Shown here: positions 25,385 to 33,467 of the stretch, one piece after another
Numbering within the stretch: position 1 is the first letter of the stretch
Layout: each line of letters starts with the position of its first letter
From: Xanthobacteraceae bacterium
GTDB lineage: Bacteria > Pseudomonadota > Alphaproteobacteria > Rhizobiales > Xanthobacteraceae
Assembly: GCA_028290465.1 (NCBI GenBank)
Contig: JAQGJU010000136.1
Span: forward strand, 54,183 to 118,182
Length of the DNA: 64,000 nt
Direction: 5' to 3'
Position numbers and translations under genes: made by a program
The notes under the pieces: generated by a model
Seen by the model: only the letters and a program-made list of their open reading frames with translations
The model's database searches: none
Told to the model about the DNA's origin: nothing

Positions 25385-26236
25385 ATGGAAACCTTCGACC
25401 CCGACCTGCTGCGCACCTTCGTGATCTTCGCCGACGGAGGCTCGCTGGCCAAAGCAGCGGACGCCGTCGGCCGCTCGCCGTCGGCCGTGACCGCCCAGAT
25501 GCAGCGCCTCGAGGCCCTGATCGGCGAACCGCTGCTGGCGCCGGCCGGTCGCGGCCGGGCGCTGACGCCGGCCGGCGAGGAACTGGTCGGCCACGCCCGG
25601 CGCATCCTGGCGGCGCATCGCGAGGCCTGGCTGTCACTGAAGGGCGCCCGCGCCGACGGCCGGATCGGGCTCGGCATCACCCAGGACTTCGCCGATGGTT
25701 TACCCGATTTCCTCCGTACATTTGCCCGCACCCATGCCCGCGTGCGCATCGATCTCCGGGTCGGCCGCTCGCGCGAACTGACGGCGGATTTCGACCAGGG
25801 CGCGCTCGATATCCTGATCGCGATGCGGCAGGCGCCCGCGCCGGACGAAATCCTGGTGCTGCGCGAGCCGATGCTGTGGTTATGCGCGTCTGACCTAACG
25901 ACCGCCGACTCCGAACTGCCGCTCGCGCTGCTCGATCCGCCCTGCGGCTTTCGCACCGCGATCATATCAGCGCTCGACGCGGCCGGCCGGCGCTACCGGA
26001 TCGCGGCGACCAGCGCCAGCCTGTCGGGCGTGCGCGCCGCGGTGCGCAGCGGCATCGCGATCACCGCGCGCACCGAGCGCTCGCTGGAACCGGGCGTGCG
26101 GGTCGCGCCAACCAATCTCAAACTACCGAAACTGCCCGACGCCGAATTCGGCCTGCGCGTGCGCCGCGATGCGCAAGCGCCGGCCGGCGAACTCGCCGCG
26201 CTCATCGCCGACGACCTGTCGCATCGCCGCTCGTAA
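25385..26236 (+). CDS. LysR family transcriptional regulator
   Basis: 283 residues. An N-terminal winged HTH (2-62: DPDLLRTFVIFADGGSLAKA and AVTAQMQRLEALIGEPLL) is followed by the effector-binding domain. LysR proteins usually control a divergent neighbour and themselves; the tautomerase gene is divergent across 117 bases (25268-25384), which include an AT-rich stretch (gatttgatataattgaac) that could hold the promoters. The Bug-type binding-protein gene lies 39 bases downstream on the same strand and may be co-transcribed. Confidence 0.92.
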   Translation: METFDPDLLRTFVIFADGGSLAKAADAVGRSPSAVTAQMQRLEALIGEPLLAPAGRGRALTPAGEELVGHARRILAAHREAWLSLKGARADGRIGLGITQDFADGLPDFLRTFARTHARVRIDLRVGRSRELTADFDQGALDILIAMRQAPAPDEILVLREPMLWLCASDLTTADSELPLALLDPPCGFRTAIISALDAAGRRYRIAATSASLSGVRAAVRSGIAITARTERSLEPGVRVAPTNLKLPKLPDAEFGLRVRRDAQAPAGELAALIADDLSHRRS

Positions 26237-26275
26237 CGGCTATAGTTGTCCCAACAAACCTCAAGGGAGGCCAGC

Positions 26276-27259
26276 ATGTGGACACGCCGGGATCTGGTGC
26301 GCGGCGCGGCGGCCGGGATCGCCATGACGGCCTGCGGCGTCTCCAAGACGCGCGCGCAGGCACCAACCAAAAACGCCCGCATCATTGTCGGGTTTCCGGC
26401 CGGCGGCGGCACCGATGTGCTGGCGCGCATTCTGGCCGAACGGCTCAAGGATACATACGCGGCGTCCGCCATTGTCGAGAACCGGCCCGGCGCCGCGGCG
26501 CGCCTTGCGGTCGAATATGTGAAGAACGCCGACCCCGACGGCAGCGTGATGCTGTTCACGCCGGACTTTCCGATCACCGTGTATCCGTCCAGCTTCCGTT
26601 CGCTCAGCTACGACCCGCTGAAGGACCTCACGCCGGTCGCGCCGGCCGCGAAGTCGGCGCTGGCGTTCAGCATCGGGCCGGCGGTGTCGGGCGATGTGAA
26701 GACGCTGGCCGATTTCGTCGAATGGTGCCGCGCCCATCCGGCCGGCGCGACTTACGCCACCACGGCGGCCGGCGGCACGCCGCATTTCACCGGCCTGATG
26801 CTGTCGCAGGAAGCGCGCCTGCCGATGACGCCGGTGCATTACAAGGGCGGCGCCCCGGCCTTGCAGGATCTGCTCGGCGGCCATGTGGCGTCGAGCATCA
26901 ATCCGGTCGGCGAGACGCTGCCGTTCGCGAAAGCGGGCTCGGTGCGCGTGCTGGCCGTCACCAGCGGCACGCGCTCGTCGTTCATGCCCGAGGTGCCGAC
27001 CATGAAGGAGTCCGGCGTCAACGTGGTCATCGAGTCGTGGCTCGGCGTGCTGGTGCCGTCGAAGACGCCCGACGATATCGTCCACCGGCTCAACCTCGCG
27101 ATCCGCGATGCGTTCACGTCGCTGGACGTGACGCAGAAACTCGCCAGCATCGGCAACGAGCCGGACTATCAGACGCCGGCGGAGTTTGCCGCGCGCGTGC
27201 GCGCCGACATCGAGCGCTGGGCGCCGATCGTGAAGGCAAGTGGGTTTGTGGGGGATTAG
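26276..27259 (+). CDS. Tripartite tricarboxylate transporter (Bug-type) solute-binding protein
   Basis: 327 residues from ATG at 26276, preceded by a strong AAGGGAGG ribosome binding site at 26262-26269. The N-terminus MWTRRDLVRGAAAG is a Tat-like signal. The mature part has Bug family landmarks: IIVGFPAGGGTDVLARI, IVENRPGAAARLAVEYV, YATTAAGGTPHF, VHYKGGAPALQDLLGGHV and VPTMKESG. Bug proteins bind carboxylates in the periplasm. The TctA/TctB membrane subunits are not nearby, so the partner is encoded elsewhere or the protein is an orphan. This is the last gene before the lower-GC accessory region. Confidence 0.92.
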   Translation: MWTRRDLVRGAAAGIAMTACGVSKTRAQAPTKNARIIVGFPAGGGTDVLARILAERLKDTYAASAIVENRPGAAARLAVEYVKNADPDGSVMLFTPDFPITVYPSSFRSLSYDPLKDLTPVAPAAKSALAFSIGPAVSGDVKTLADFVEWCRAHPAGATYATTAAGGTPHFTGLMLSQEARLPMTPVHYKGGAPALQDLLGGHVASSINPVGETLPFAKAGSVRVLAVTSGTRSSFMPEVPTMKESGVNVVIESWLGVLVPSKTPDDIVHRLNLAIRDAFTSLDVTQKLASIGNEPDYQTPAEFAARVRADIERWAPIVKASGFVGD

Positions 27260-27510
27260 GGGGGATGGCGGCGACTGCGGCTGGTCGAAATTAAACCCGC
27301 AGCCGGTACAGTGAAATAGCAAAGCCTACCAATCGCAGTGGATCGGCGTAATACGGCGTTATTGCGCGCTACGTGCTTGCAAAAATAGCATTTTGACAGA
27401 GGGACGCCGTTGCAAAAACTGTGACACTCCTGCAGGAGCCTATTTGTTGCGCAGCCCGTGATGCGCCCATACATACACCAGGAGCGACGCAACAACTTGT
27501 ATATTTACGT

Positions 27511-28032
27511 CTACCTAGTTTCGTTGGGCGCCAAATAAATTTGAAAGTACTTGTGTTCAGCAGGATTGCCGGCACTGGCACGTTCTTGATTTCTAACTCT
27601 CACACACGCATATTCGCCGAACACATCAATGTAACCAAACTCACGTGCAAGCCAACTAACACCGCCGCACGGTGTGGTCGAATTGAGTCCTGAGCAGCGC
27701 TGATATGGTTCAGGATGATTGTCTGAAGATGCTTCACAGAAGATGTTTACTACTCCGGCATACTCGGGCAGCTTCACACAAGAATCTGTGACACCGCCAG
27801 GACTTACGGTAACGCCTGATCCACGTAAGGCATTATCCGGCCTACGCGCATCAACGCAATAGGCCGCTATCTTCGGCTTATTAGCTAGGTTCGGCACAGG
27901 CTTCATGAATCTCGGACCAGTATCTGGCGCGATCGAGAAGAATTGGGGCTCACTTGGCGTCTGCGAAGTCTGCTGAGCCAAAGCAGCGGAACAAACGACG
28001 AGCAGTGCAACTGAAGCGACCACAAATCGCAT
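27511..28032 (-). CDS. Exported protein of unknown function (accessory region)
   Basis: 173 residues from ATG at 28032. A signal peptide MRFVVASVALLVVCSAALAQ is followed by a mature region with six cysteines (YCVDAR, DSCVKLP, FCEASS, RCSGLN, PCGGVS, YACVRV), suggesting disulfide bonds outside the cytoplasm. The GC content is clearly lower than in the flanking housekeeping genes. I do not recognise the family. It lies 131 bases from the next minus-strand gene. The 251 bases between the Bug gene and this gene (27260-27510) show nothing identifiable. Confidence 0.6.
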   Translation of the reverse strand: MRFVVASVALLVVCSAALAQQTSQTPSEPQFFSIAPDTGPRFMKPVPNLANKPKIAAYCVDARRPDNALRGSGVTVSPGGVTDSCVKLPEYAGVVNIFCEASSDNHPEPYQRCSGLNSTTPCGGVSWLAREFGYIDVFGEYACVRVRNQERASAGNPAEHKYFQIYLAPNETR

Positions 28033-28162
28033 TGTTATCTCCCACATTAAACGTCTATATTATTAGTTGCATTTTTTAGAAAAGCAATCTAATCCTTTGA
28101 TACTTAAATTGCAATCAGGCGACTTTACTTCGTAAGAGTGGCACGTCGCAGATTGCTTATCG

Positions 28163-28843
28163 TCAGTCCTGTTGCGCTCCGCATTCCTGCATAAATTGCC
28201 GAATCTCTGCGTCATACTCCTTCCGCTCCGAAACCGACATTGTTTCGACCTGAAGTCTCCCCCTAGACCAACCTTCCATGACGTCGGCAATCTTTTTCAG
28301 ATTCTGAGCTATTAGCTCGTCATTAGGAGTGCCAAGTCTATACATTCCATTGAATTGATTGACATCGACGCTAAATTTGGCGCACCGCTGTTCGCCTGCC
28401 AGATTTTCATAAGTCAGCTCCACTTCGAAGGGCGGAAGAGCTGGCTCTGATAGCAGGTCCCATCCCATTCCCATTGTTGACGACAACTGCTCTCCCGAAG
28501 GGAGAAATGCGAACTTTACCCCAGAGGGGAATAGACGAGCTTCCTTTTTTGTAAGAGATTCCGCGCCTGAGAGAACGGTATACGTAACATTTCGTGCGGG
28601 ACCCTTCCCGATGTTAGCAATCACAAAATCTATTGCCGCCCATACGCGTGGATTTATAGTCGCGTAAGCAACCACCTGGGGGTCACCTTCGGTCTTTCGT
28701 AGTGTTCGATTTTCTTTTGCGAGCCGCCGGTTAAGAGTGACGGTTGCTATGGTTGCGCACATCACAACGGCGGCCGCAAAAGCACTTACGGCAGATGCAA
28801 CCCCGCTAACGAGACCTGTATTCGCATTCAGCCAAGCAAGCAT
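28163..28843 (-). CDS. Membrane-anchored protein of unknown function (accessory region)
   Basis: 226 residues. A single N-terminal membrane segment (about 12-37, VSGVASAVSAFAAAVVMCAT) is followed by a short coiled coil (RRLAKENRTLRKTE) and a beta-sandwich-like domain with FVIANIGKGPARNVTY, a motif typical of many orphan bacterial proteins with an Ig-like cytosolic or periplasmic domain. The C-terminus is acidic and helical. Low GC and lack of recognisable relatives point to acquired DNA. Its function is unknown; proximity to the AbiV-like gene is the only context. Confidence 0.6.
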   Translation of the reverse strand: MLAWLNANTGLVSGVASAVSAFAAAVVMCATIATVTLNRRLAKENRTLRKTEGDPQVVAYATINPRVWAAIDFVIANIGKGPARNVTYTVLSGAESLTKKEARLFPSGVKFAFLPSGEQLSSTMGMGWDLLSEPALPPFEVELTYENLAGEQRCAKFSVDVNQFNGMYRLGTPNDELIAQNLKKIADVMEGWSRGRLQVETMSVSERKEYDAEIRQFMQECGAQQD

Positions 28844-28990
28844 CTCGGCTCTCCCTCTTGGGCGGTGCGGACGAAGCGCCGCAAGGAATCATCCTACCGC
28901 TCTGTTCAGCATCTTGACGCGCTGATCCTACGTTCTCTAAATGTTTCCATCGAGTCCCAGAGGGCATCATGAATCCGTACAAGGGTCAGC

Positions 28991-29060
28991 CCATAGGGCG
29001 GACTAGCGCATCTAGCCAAATCGCGTGATCGGCGCGACACGCTTCGCTATTACGCCCTAA
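28991..29060. repeat. Palindromic repeat, TAGGGCGnA...TTACGCCCTA family (copy 1)
   Basis: Left arm catagggcggactagcgcat, right arm gacacgcttcgctattacgc then cccta. This is the most diverged of the family and lies directly upstream of the AbiV-like gene. Related copies are at 29801-29877 and 30476-30552, with a half copy near 30107-30139. Confidence 0.75.
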
Positions 29061-29094
29061 GAGCTGCCATCTGAGCAGCATCAGAAAGGAAACC

Positions 29095-29787
29095 GTGAAA
29101 ACTCCGTTGCTTGCGCAATACCGGGGACGCCTTTCCGCACAGCAGGCGGCCGACGGGATCAATGCTGCAAAGGAGAATGCCGAACGACTACATGCTGATG
29201 CGCAGCTTCTATTTGATGCAGAGCGCTATCAAAGCGCGTGCGCTCTTGCCGTCTTATCGATTGAAGAGTCTGGCAAACCGGCGATTCTTCGCCGAATAGC
29301 AACTGTCGCATCGGACGAAGGCTTGAAGAAGATTTGGCGGGAGTATCGAACGCACACCGCTAAGAATATCGCTTGGATTGTAACTGATCTTGCCGCAAGC
29401 GGAGCGCGCCAACTCGAAGATTTGGCGTTGATTGTCGATCAGACCTCAGACCATCCCGAATTACTGGATGTCCTGAAGCAGCTAAGTCTTTACACTGATT
29501 GCGTGGCAAACGTGAATTGGTCCAAGCCGAGCGTGGTAGTCGATGCCGACATGGCGCGTAGGATACTGATTGCCGCAAAGGTTCTTCTTGGTAGAAAGAC
29601 AGTTTGCACGCCAAGGGAAATCGAACTTTGGATGGAGCATGTCGGGCCCAGGGAAGATGGACTTGAGTCGAAACTTAAGGTGCTACATTTTTATGAGGCA
29701 ATGATTGGCGAAGGGCTTGTCGACACGCCAATCGAGCAAGTGCGGGCGTTCTTGGGACTTGCGCCGCCCGAACAGCCCGCAGGATAA
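29095..29787 (+). CDS. AbiV family abortive infection protein (HEPN fold)
   Basis: 230 residues starting at GTG or the equivalent first codon at 29095, behind an AGAAAGGAAACC ribosome binding site. The N-terminal half matches the AbiV-type HEPN pattern: NAKEN-like NAAKENAERLHADAQLLF, YQSACALAVLSIEESGKPAI, then WREYRTHTAKN, which contains R-x4-H, the HEPN ribonuclease motif. The C-terminal part is helical. In lactococci AbiV stops phage by blocking translation of phage proteins. Here a defence role is inferred from the family, isolation from other genes, low GC and flanking repeats. No partner or phage gene is adjacent. Confidence 0.78.
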   Translation: MKTPLLAQYRGRLSAQQAADGINAAKENAERLHADAQLLFDAERYQSACALAVLSIEESGKPAILRRIATVASDEGLKKIWREYRTHTAKNIAWIVTDLAASGARQLEDLALIVDQTSDHPELLDVLKQLSLYTDCVANVNWSKPSVVVDADMARRILIAAKVLLGRKTVCTPREIELWMEHVGPREDGLESKLKVLHFYEAMIGEGLVDTPIEQVRAFLGLAPPEQPAG

Positions 29788-29800
29788 GATCCAGCGCAGC

Positions 29801-29877
29801 CCGTGGGCGGAATAGCGAAGCGTATTCCGCCACGCCGCGAATGATCGGCGCAATACGCTTCGCTATTGCGCCCTACG
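29801..29877. repeat. Palindromic repeat, GGGCGGAATAGCGAAGCG...CGCTTCGCTATTGCGCCCTACG family (copy 2)
   Basis: Left arm gggcggaatagcgaagcgta, right arm aatacgcttcgctattgcgc plus cctacg. It lies immediately downstream of the AbiV-like stop codon. Confidence 0.88.
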
Positions 29878-29919
29878 ACTGCAGCATCGATGAACACGCT
29901 TAATCAGTGAGAGAAAGCG

Positions 29920-30078
29920 ATGACAAGAGACGAGGCAATTGAAAAGATCGCCAAAGCAATGCTTCGAAAGCGGGGCCAACCAGAGCAATCGTGGCAGAGC
30001 TCTGTCTATGACAAGGACTTTGCGAGCAACGTCGTGACGGCACTGGAAGCTCTAGGCCTTTGGGAGGAAGGTAAATAG
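29920..30078 (+). CDS. Small soluble protein of unknown function, 52 residues
   Basis: ATG at 29920 behind GAGAGAAAG, stop TAG at 30076-30078. It encodes a charged helical peptide (MTRDEAIEKIAKAMLRKRGQ and FASNVVTALEALGLWEEGK). Codon use and a plausible ribosome binding site support translation. It is bracketed by palindromic repeats. No family is recognised. Confidence 0.5.
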   Translation: MTRDEAIEKIAKAMLRKRGQPEQSWQSSVYDKDFASNVVTALEALGLWEEGK

Positions 30079-30146
30079 ATCGGCTCTCGACATTCGGTCA
30101 GCTCGCAGGGACGGAATGGCGCAGCGAATTCCACCAAATCGAAGCC

Positions 30147-30275
30147 TTAATAGAAACGCACCCCTACCGCAGAATAGATCAACAACGCTATTAGAAATGC
30201 TGCGGCAACGATGGCCCAAGGACCAATAGCGCGCACTTCGAAGCCCAATCCACGGAAGTGAAGATCATTGCGCAT
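30147..30275 (-). CDS. Small single-pass membrane protein, 42 residues
   Basis: From ATG at 30275 (a longer start at 30347 is possible) to TAA at 30147. A hydrophilic N-terminus MRNDLHFRGLGFEVRAIGP leads into one membrane helix (PWAIVAAAFLIALLIYSAVG). Without homologues the assignment rests only on the hydrophobic pattern and start context. Confidence 0.42.
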   Translation of the reverse strand: MRNDLHFRGLGFEVRAIGPWAIVAAAFLIALLIYSAVGVRFY

Positions 30276-30475
30276 GTGATGCTCTCTGCTTCTCGAGTCG
30301 TCCGTACATAACTGCGAAATCAAATTATCAAAAGCCATAAATATCATATACTTGCGTGGCGCTCACGGGCTGTATGCGCCACATCGATGCCATGTCATTG
30401 AAATCCCTCGTACCCGTCAGTCAGAGAAATATTTTCGTGGCGAACATTTTTAGGCCAGTCGTCGCAAGTTAGCCC

Positions 30476-30552
30476 CGTAGGGCGAAATAGCGCAGTGTAT
30501 TCCGCCAAACCGCGGTCGGGCGGCGCAATACGCTTCGCTATTGCGCCCTACG
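30476..30552. repeat. Palindromic repeat, GTAGGGCGAAATAGCG...GCGCCCTACG family (copy 3)
   Basis: Left arm cgtagggcgaaatagcgcag, right arm caatacgcttcgctattgcg then ccctacg. Its right end supplies the TAG stop codon of the minus-strand gene at 30548. A half copy (acggaatggcgcagcgaatt) lies near 30111. Confidence 0.88.
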
Positions 30553-31495
30553 AACTGAATTCTTTCGCTACCTCCACCAACCCCCCCCCCGGCTCCCCAT
30601 AACTCACGATCCGCACGTCGAGATCGTATGCCGCCATCATCCCGAACGCCCGCCGCATCGCCGCATAAATCCACTCCGCGTCATTGCCGAAGGCGCCGCC
30701 GCCGAGGCTGGTCAGCAGCACGATGTTCGACAGGCCCTTTTGCGCATTAAGCACGCCGGCCCATAGCGCCGCCTCATAGGCGGCTTCCAGCACCAGCGAC
30801 GCGAACGGCTGCCAAGCCTTCGCCGGCACATCGGAATACGCCACCGGCAGCGCCGAGCAGAACGCCTGCGATACGAATCGCGCAGGCGCGCCGGCGGCCT
30901 CGGTGCCGTCGACGTCCGTCACTTGCACATAGCGATGCAGGCCGATCCGCACTTGCTGTCGCAGCCAAGCGGTCTGTTGCGGCGCAAGCGGACCCAGCAA
31001 TCGCGCCATCGCATCGAGGCCTTCGCGCGTGCACAGCGCGTAGCCGTTGCGCATCTCCCACAGGTCTTCGAGGTCGCATTCCAGCGCCGCCTCGAGCGCT
31101 TCGCCGAGTTGCTTCAGTCCGTTGAGTTGACACCCGGCGGTCTGGCCCGGCCGGCCGGCGACCGGCACGAAGTAATTGCGATAGATCGCTGCGGCGCCGG
31201 CCGCGATGGCGCAGGCCGGGCCTTGCGTGTGATCGTGCGCATAGCCGGTGACGCCGTGCTCGGGCGTCACGTCGGGCGATGTCATTTCCAGACAATTAAA
31301 CTGCGAGGCGACCTGAAACAGCGCGCCGGCATATTCAGGCGCGCGGTGCATCGCCCGCACATCGCCGCGCACGATGCTGACCTTGAGACGACCCGGCCGT
31401 GCGCCGGCGGACGTGGCCCGCTCCCGCAGCGCTTCCAGCGAGACCATTTCAAGCTCGCCGATGCCGTAGCGCTGGCCGTTGACCAGCGACACCAA
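30548..31495 (-). CDS. Conserved protein of unknown function, possible macro-domain-like; N-terminus uncertain
   Basis: 315 residues from a TTG at 31495. Coding sequence appears to continue upstream (GSEALTGFRETTYDDTRAR in the same frame, back to about 31600) with no ATG, GTG or TTG before a stop near 31610, so the true start may be lost or displaced by a frameshift. Recognisable blocks are FNCLEMTSPDVTPEHGVTGY, QGPACAIAAGAAAIYRNYF and IVLLTSLGGGAFGN, which recall a conserved bacterial and eukaryotic family; similarity to the macro-domain superfamily is a guess. A ten-G tract (30581-30590 as C on plus) lies near the 3' end. The stop codon lies inside a palindromic repeat. Confidence 0.62.
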   Translation of the reverse strand: MVSLVNGQRYGIGELEMVSLEALRERATSAGARPGRLKVSIVRGDVRAMHRAPEYAGALFQVASQFNCLEMTSPDVTPEHGVTGYAHDHTQGPACAIAAGAAAIYRNYFVPVAGRPGQTAGCQLNGLKQLGEALEAALECDLEDLWEMRNGYALCTREGLDAMARLLGPLAPQQTAWLRQQVRIGLHRYVQVTDVDGTEAAGAPARFVSQAFCSALPVAYSDVPAKAWQPFASLVLEAAYEAALWAGVLNAQKGLSNIVLLTSLGGGAFGNDAEWIYAAMRRAFGMMAAYDLDVRIVSYGEPGGGLVEVAKEFSS

Positions 31496-31635
31496 TTCCG
31501 CGCCCTCGACACGCAGTCTCGCGCGCGTGTCGTCATAGGTGGTTTCGCGAAAGCCGGTGAGCGCTTCCGAACCAGTCCATGGGCGTCCCGTGCCTGCGGC
31601 GCTCGCACTACCTGAGCGCCATCTTCATCAACCCA

Positions 31636-32457
31636 TCACACCCCCGCCGCCTTCACGATCTCCGCGCACATCTTGCTGTCCGGCAGCGCCCCGTTCCCGG
31701 CCGCGCAGTTGCTCGCCATGTGCGCCTTCTGCCGCGTCGCCGGGATGATGCAGGTGACGGCCGTATTGGCCAGCAGATACTTCAGCGCGAGTTCGGACCA
31801 GTTGGTGCAGCCGAGCTCCGACGCAAACGCCGGCAGCTTCACGCCGCTTAGCTTCCGGAGCAGCCCGCCCTGGCCCAACGGACGATTGATCAGAACCGCG
31901 ATGCCGCGATCGGCCGCGAGCGGCAACAAAGCATCCTCCGCTGCTCTGTCGTCCAATGCGTAGTTGAACTGCACGAAATCGAGCGCTTCCGAGCGCATGA
32001 TGGCGGCGAGGTCGGCATGGCCGCCAGCCTGGTGATGCGTGATGCCGATATAGCGCACGCGCCCCTGCTGTTTCCATTCGCGCAGCGTCTTGAGATGGAC
32101 TTGCCAGTCGAGCAGATTGTGGATCTGGATCAGATCGAGCGGATCGGCCTGCATCAGCTTGGCCGATTGCTCCATCTGTTGGATGCCGGCCTCGCGGCCG
32201 CGCGTCCAGACCTTCGTCGCCATGAACGGCCGCTCGCGCCCGCCGCGCGCCGCGAGGAGGTCGCCGACGACGCCTTCGGACCGCCCGTACATCGGCGAAC
32301 TGTCGATCAAACTGCCGCCGGCCTCGAACATCGCGCCGAGCACGTCCTGCAACGGCGCGCGCGCCGCCGCGTCCGGTCCGACGTCGAAGGTCTGCCAGGT
32401 GCCGCAGCCGATGACCGGCAGTTGTTCGCCGCTGGACGGAATGGGTCGGGTCAGCAT
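31636..32457 (-). CDS. Aldo/keto reductase
   Basis: 273 residues. AKR TIM-barrel enzyme with the catalytic tetrad visible: Asp in LIDSSPMYGRSE, Tyr in SPMYGRSE, Lys in ATKVWTRG, His in IQIHNLLDW. NADPH-binding C-terminal elements LINRPLGQGGLL and CIIPATRQKAHM are present. It reduces an aldehyde or ketone; the substrate is unknown. ATG at 32457. It is followed by the conserved gene at 31495 on the same strand. Confidence 0.9.
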   Translation of the reverse strand: MLTRPIPSSGEQLPVIGCGTWQTFDVGPDAAARAPLQDVLGAMFEAGGSLIDSSPMYGRSEGVVGDLLAARGGRERPFMATKVWTRGREAGIQQMEQSAKLMQADPLDLIQIHNLLDWQVHLKTLREWKQQGRVRYIGITHHQAGGHADLAAIMRSEALDFVQFNYALDDRAAEDALLPLAADRGIAVLINRPLGQGGLLRKLSGVKLPAFASELGCTNWSELALKYLLANTAVTCIIPATRQKAHMASNCAAGNGALPDSKMCAEIVKAAGV

Positions 32458-32490
32458 GGGTCGGCGGTTCCTTGTGGTGGTGGCGATAGC

Positions 32491-32638
32491 CGTAGGATGG
32501 CGTTGAGCTCAGCGAAACCCATCGCCTATTGGCGCAGGCAGGCAATTGTCGCCACAGTTACCACCGCGGCATCAACCCCAGCAAGAATGTGTTGCTGTTG
32601 CCGACGATGGGTTTCGCTGCGCTCTCGCCATCCTACGC
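32491..32638. repeat. Long inverted repeat, CGTAGGATGG...CCATCCTACG
   Basis: Left arm cgtaggatggcgttgagctc and agcgaaacccatcg, right arm cgatgggtttcgctgcgctc and gccatcctacg, around a spacer of about 80 bases. This MITE-like shape is frequent in Bradyrhizobium relatives. It lies within the 355-base gene-free stretch 32458-32812, which otherwise holds only the repeat at 32658 and the 5' flank of a gene remnant. Confidence 0.8.
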
Positions 32639-32657
32639 TTTTCGCGGCATGTGCCCG

Positions 32658-32705
32658 GAGCATGATGCCGAAAAGTGCGAAGCGGTTTTCGGACATCATC
32701 ATGCT
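32658..32705. repeat. Short palindromic repeat GAGCATGATG...CATCATGCTC
   Basis: Inverted repeat gagcatgatgccgaaaagtg / cggttttcggacatcatcat gctc. This is a very common Hyphomicrobiales intergenic element. Confidence 0.8.
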
Positions 32706-32812
32706 CCATCGTATTTGAGTCGATCACGTTTGTGATTTTGGATCGGTAGATCCAAAATCATCGTGATCTGGCCGCAAGCCGAGGCGCATGCCGACGCCGC
32801 ACGGGAGTCGTC

Positions 32813-32872
32813 ATGGCCGAGCTGGTCACCAAGTCCGATCTAGCGGCGGCGATTGAGACGCAGACCCTGTCC
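32813..32872 (+). pseudogene. 5' remnant of a DUF1640-like coiled-coil gene
   Basis: ATG at 32813 starts MAELVTKSDLAAAIETQTL, the usual beginning of small DUF1640 (CCDC90-like) membrane coiled-coil proteins. After about 19 residues the similarity stops and the frame runs antisense into the cyanovirin-type gene, ending at 32908. The break is close to 32872, where that gene ends. It looks like a gene truncated by recombination at the accessory-region boundary. The family match is from memory. Confidence 0.55.
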
Positions 32873-33292
32873 CTATCTGATGCAGAGAAGCTGCCCATCG
32901 TTGTTTGATATCGATCCTCTGCACGGCAGCCCTAAATTGGTATTGCGCAGGGCTCCGCCCCGATTTCGGCACCTGGCTCTGAGAACATTATTTTCGACGA
33001 CGGTGTCTTGGCACGTTTGCCGGTAGCTTCCCTGCGGAAGCCCGCCCTCGCAGCGCAAACTGCCATTGAGATTGGAAAGCCTGTCAGTGCTGCAAATATT
33101 CATATTGATGGTTGTTCGTATACGAACACCATTCCTGTCGGCGCAAACGGCCGAAACAGTATTTCCCGATTGTCTGACGTTGCTGCAGCTTTGGAGATAA
33201 CTGCCGCTTGGCACCGCCAAGGCGACCGACGGAGTCAAGAAAACACCAGCGTAAAGAGTTGCGGTTGCTATCAAACTCAAACGATATGACAT
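32873..33292 (-). CDS. Exported cyanovirin-N homology (CVNH) domain protein
   Basis: 139 residues from ATG at 33292. A signal peptide (LSLIATATLYAGVFLTPSVA) is cleaved near residue 26. The mature part is an internal tandem duplication typical of CVNH lectins: GSYLQSCSNVRQSGNTVSAV with C-terminal NGSLRCEGG, and GSYRQTCQDTVVENNVLRAR with DGQLLCIR. Each half carries two cysteines. CVNH proteins bind high-mannose glycans in characterised cases; binding is untested here. GC content is lower than average. The stop overlaps the end of the DUF1640-like remnant on the other strand. Confidence 0.78.
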   Translation of the reverse strand: MSYRLSLIATATLYAGVFLTPSVALAVPSGSYLQSCSNVRQSGNTVSAVCADRNGVRIRTTINMNICSTDRLSNLNGSLRCEGGLPQGSYRQTCQDTVVENNVLRARCRNRGGALRNTNLGLPCRGSISNNDGQLLCIR

Positions 33293-33467
33293 TGTCTTTC
33301 CTCTCGTTGGTTTCCTCCGGCTTCCTAACTGGCGTGGATATTCGCGCTTTTTCCGGCCTTCTTGCAAGAAAGACGCGAGGTTTGGATACGATCAGCATAT
33401 CCCACTTTACAGCCGCACGCGTGAACGCGATGCTGGGGCCGGATGTGGATAGCGCGAAGGAAGCAAT

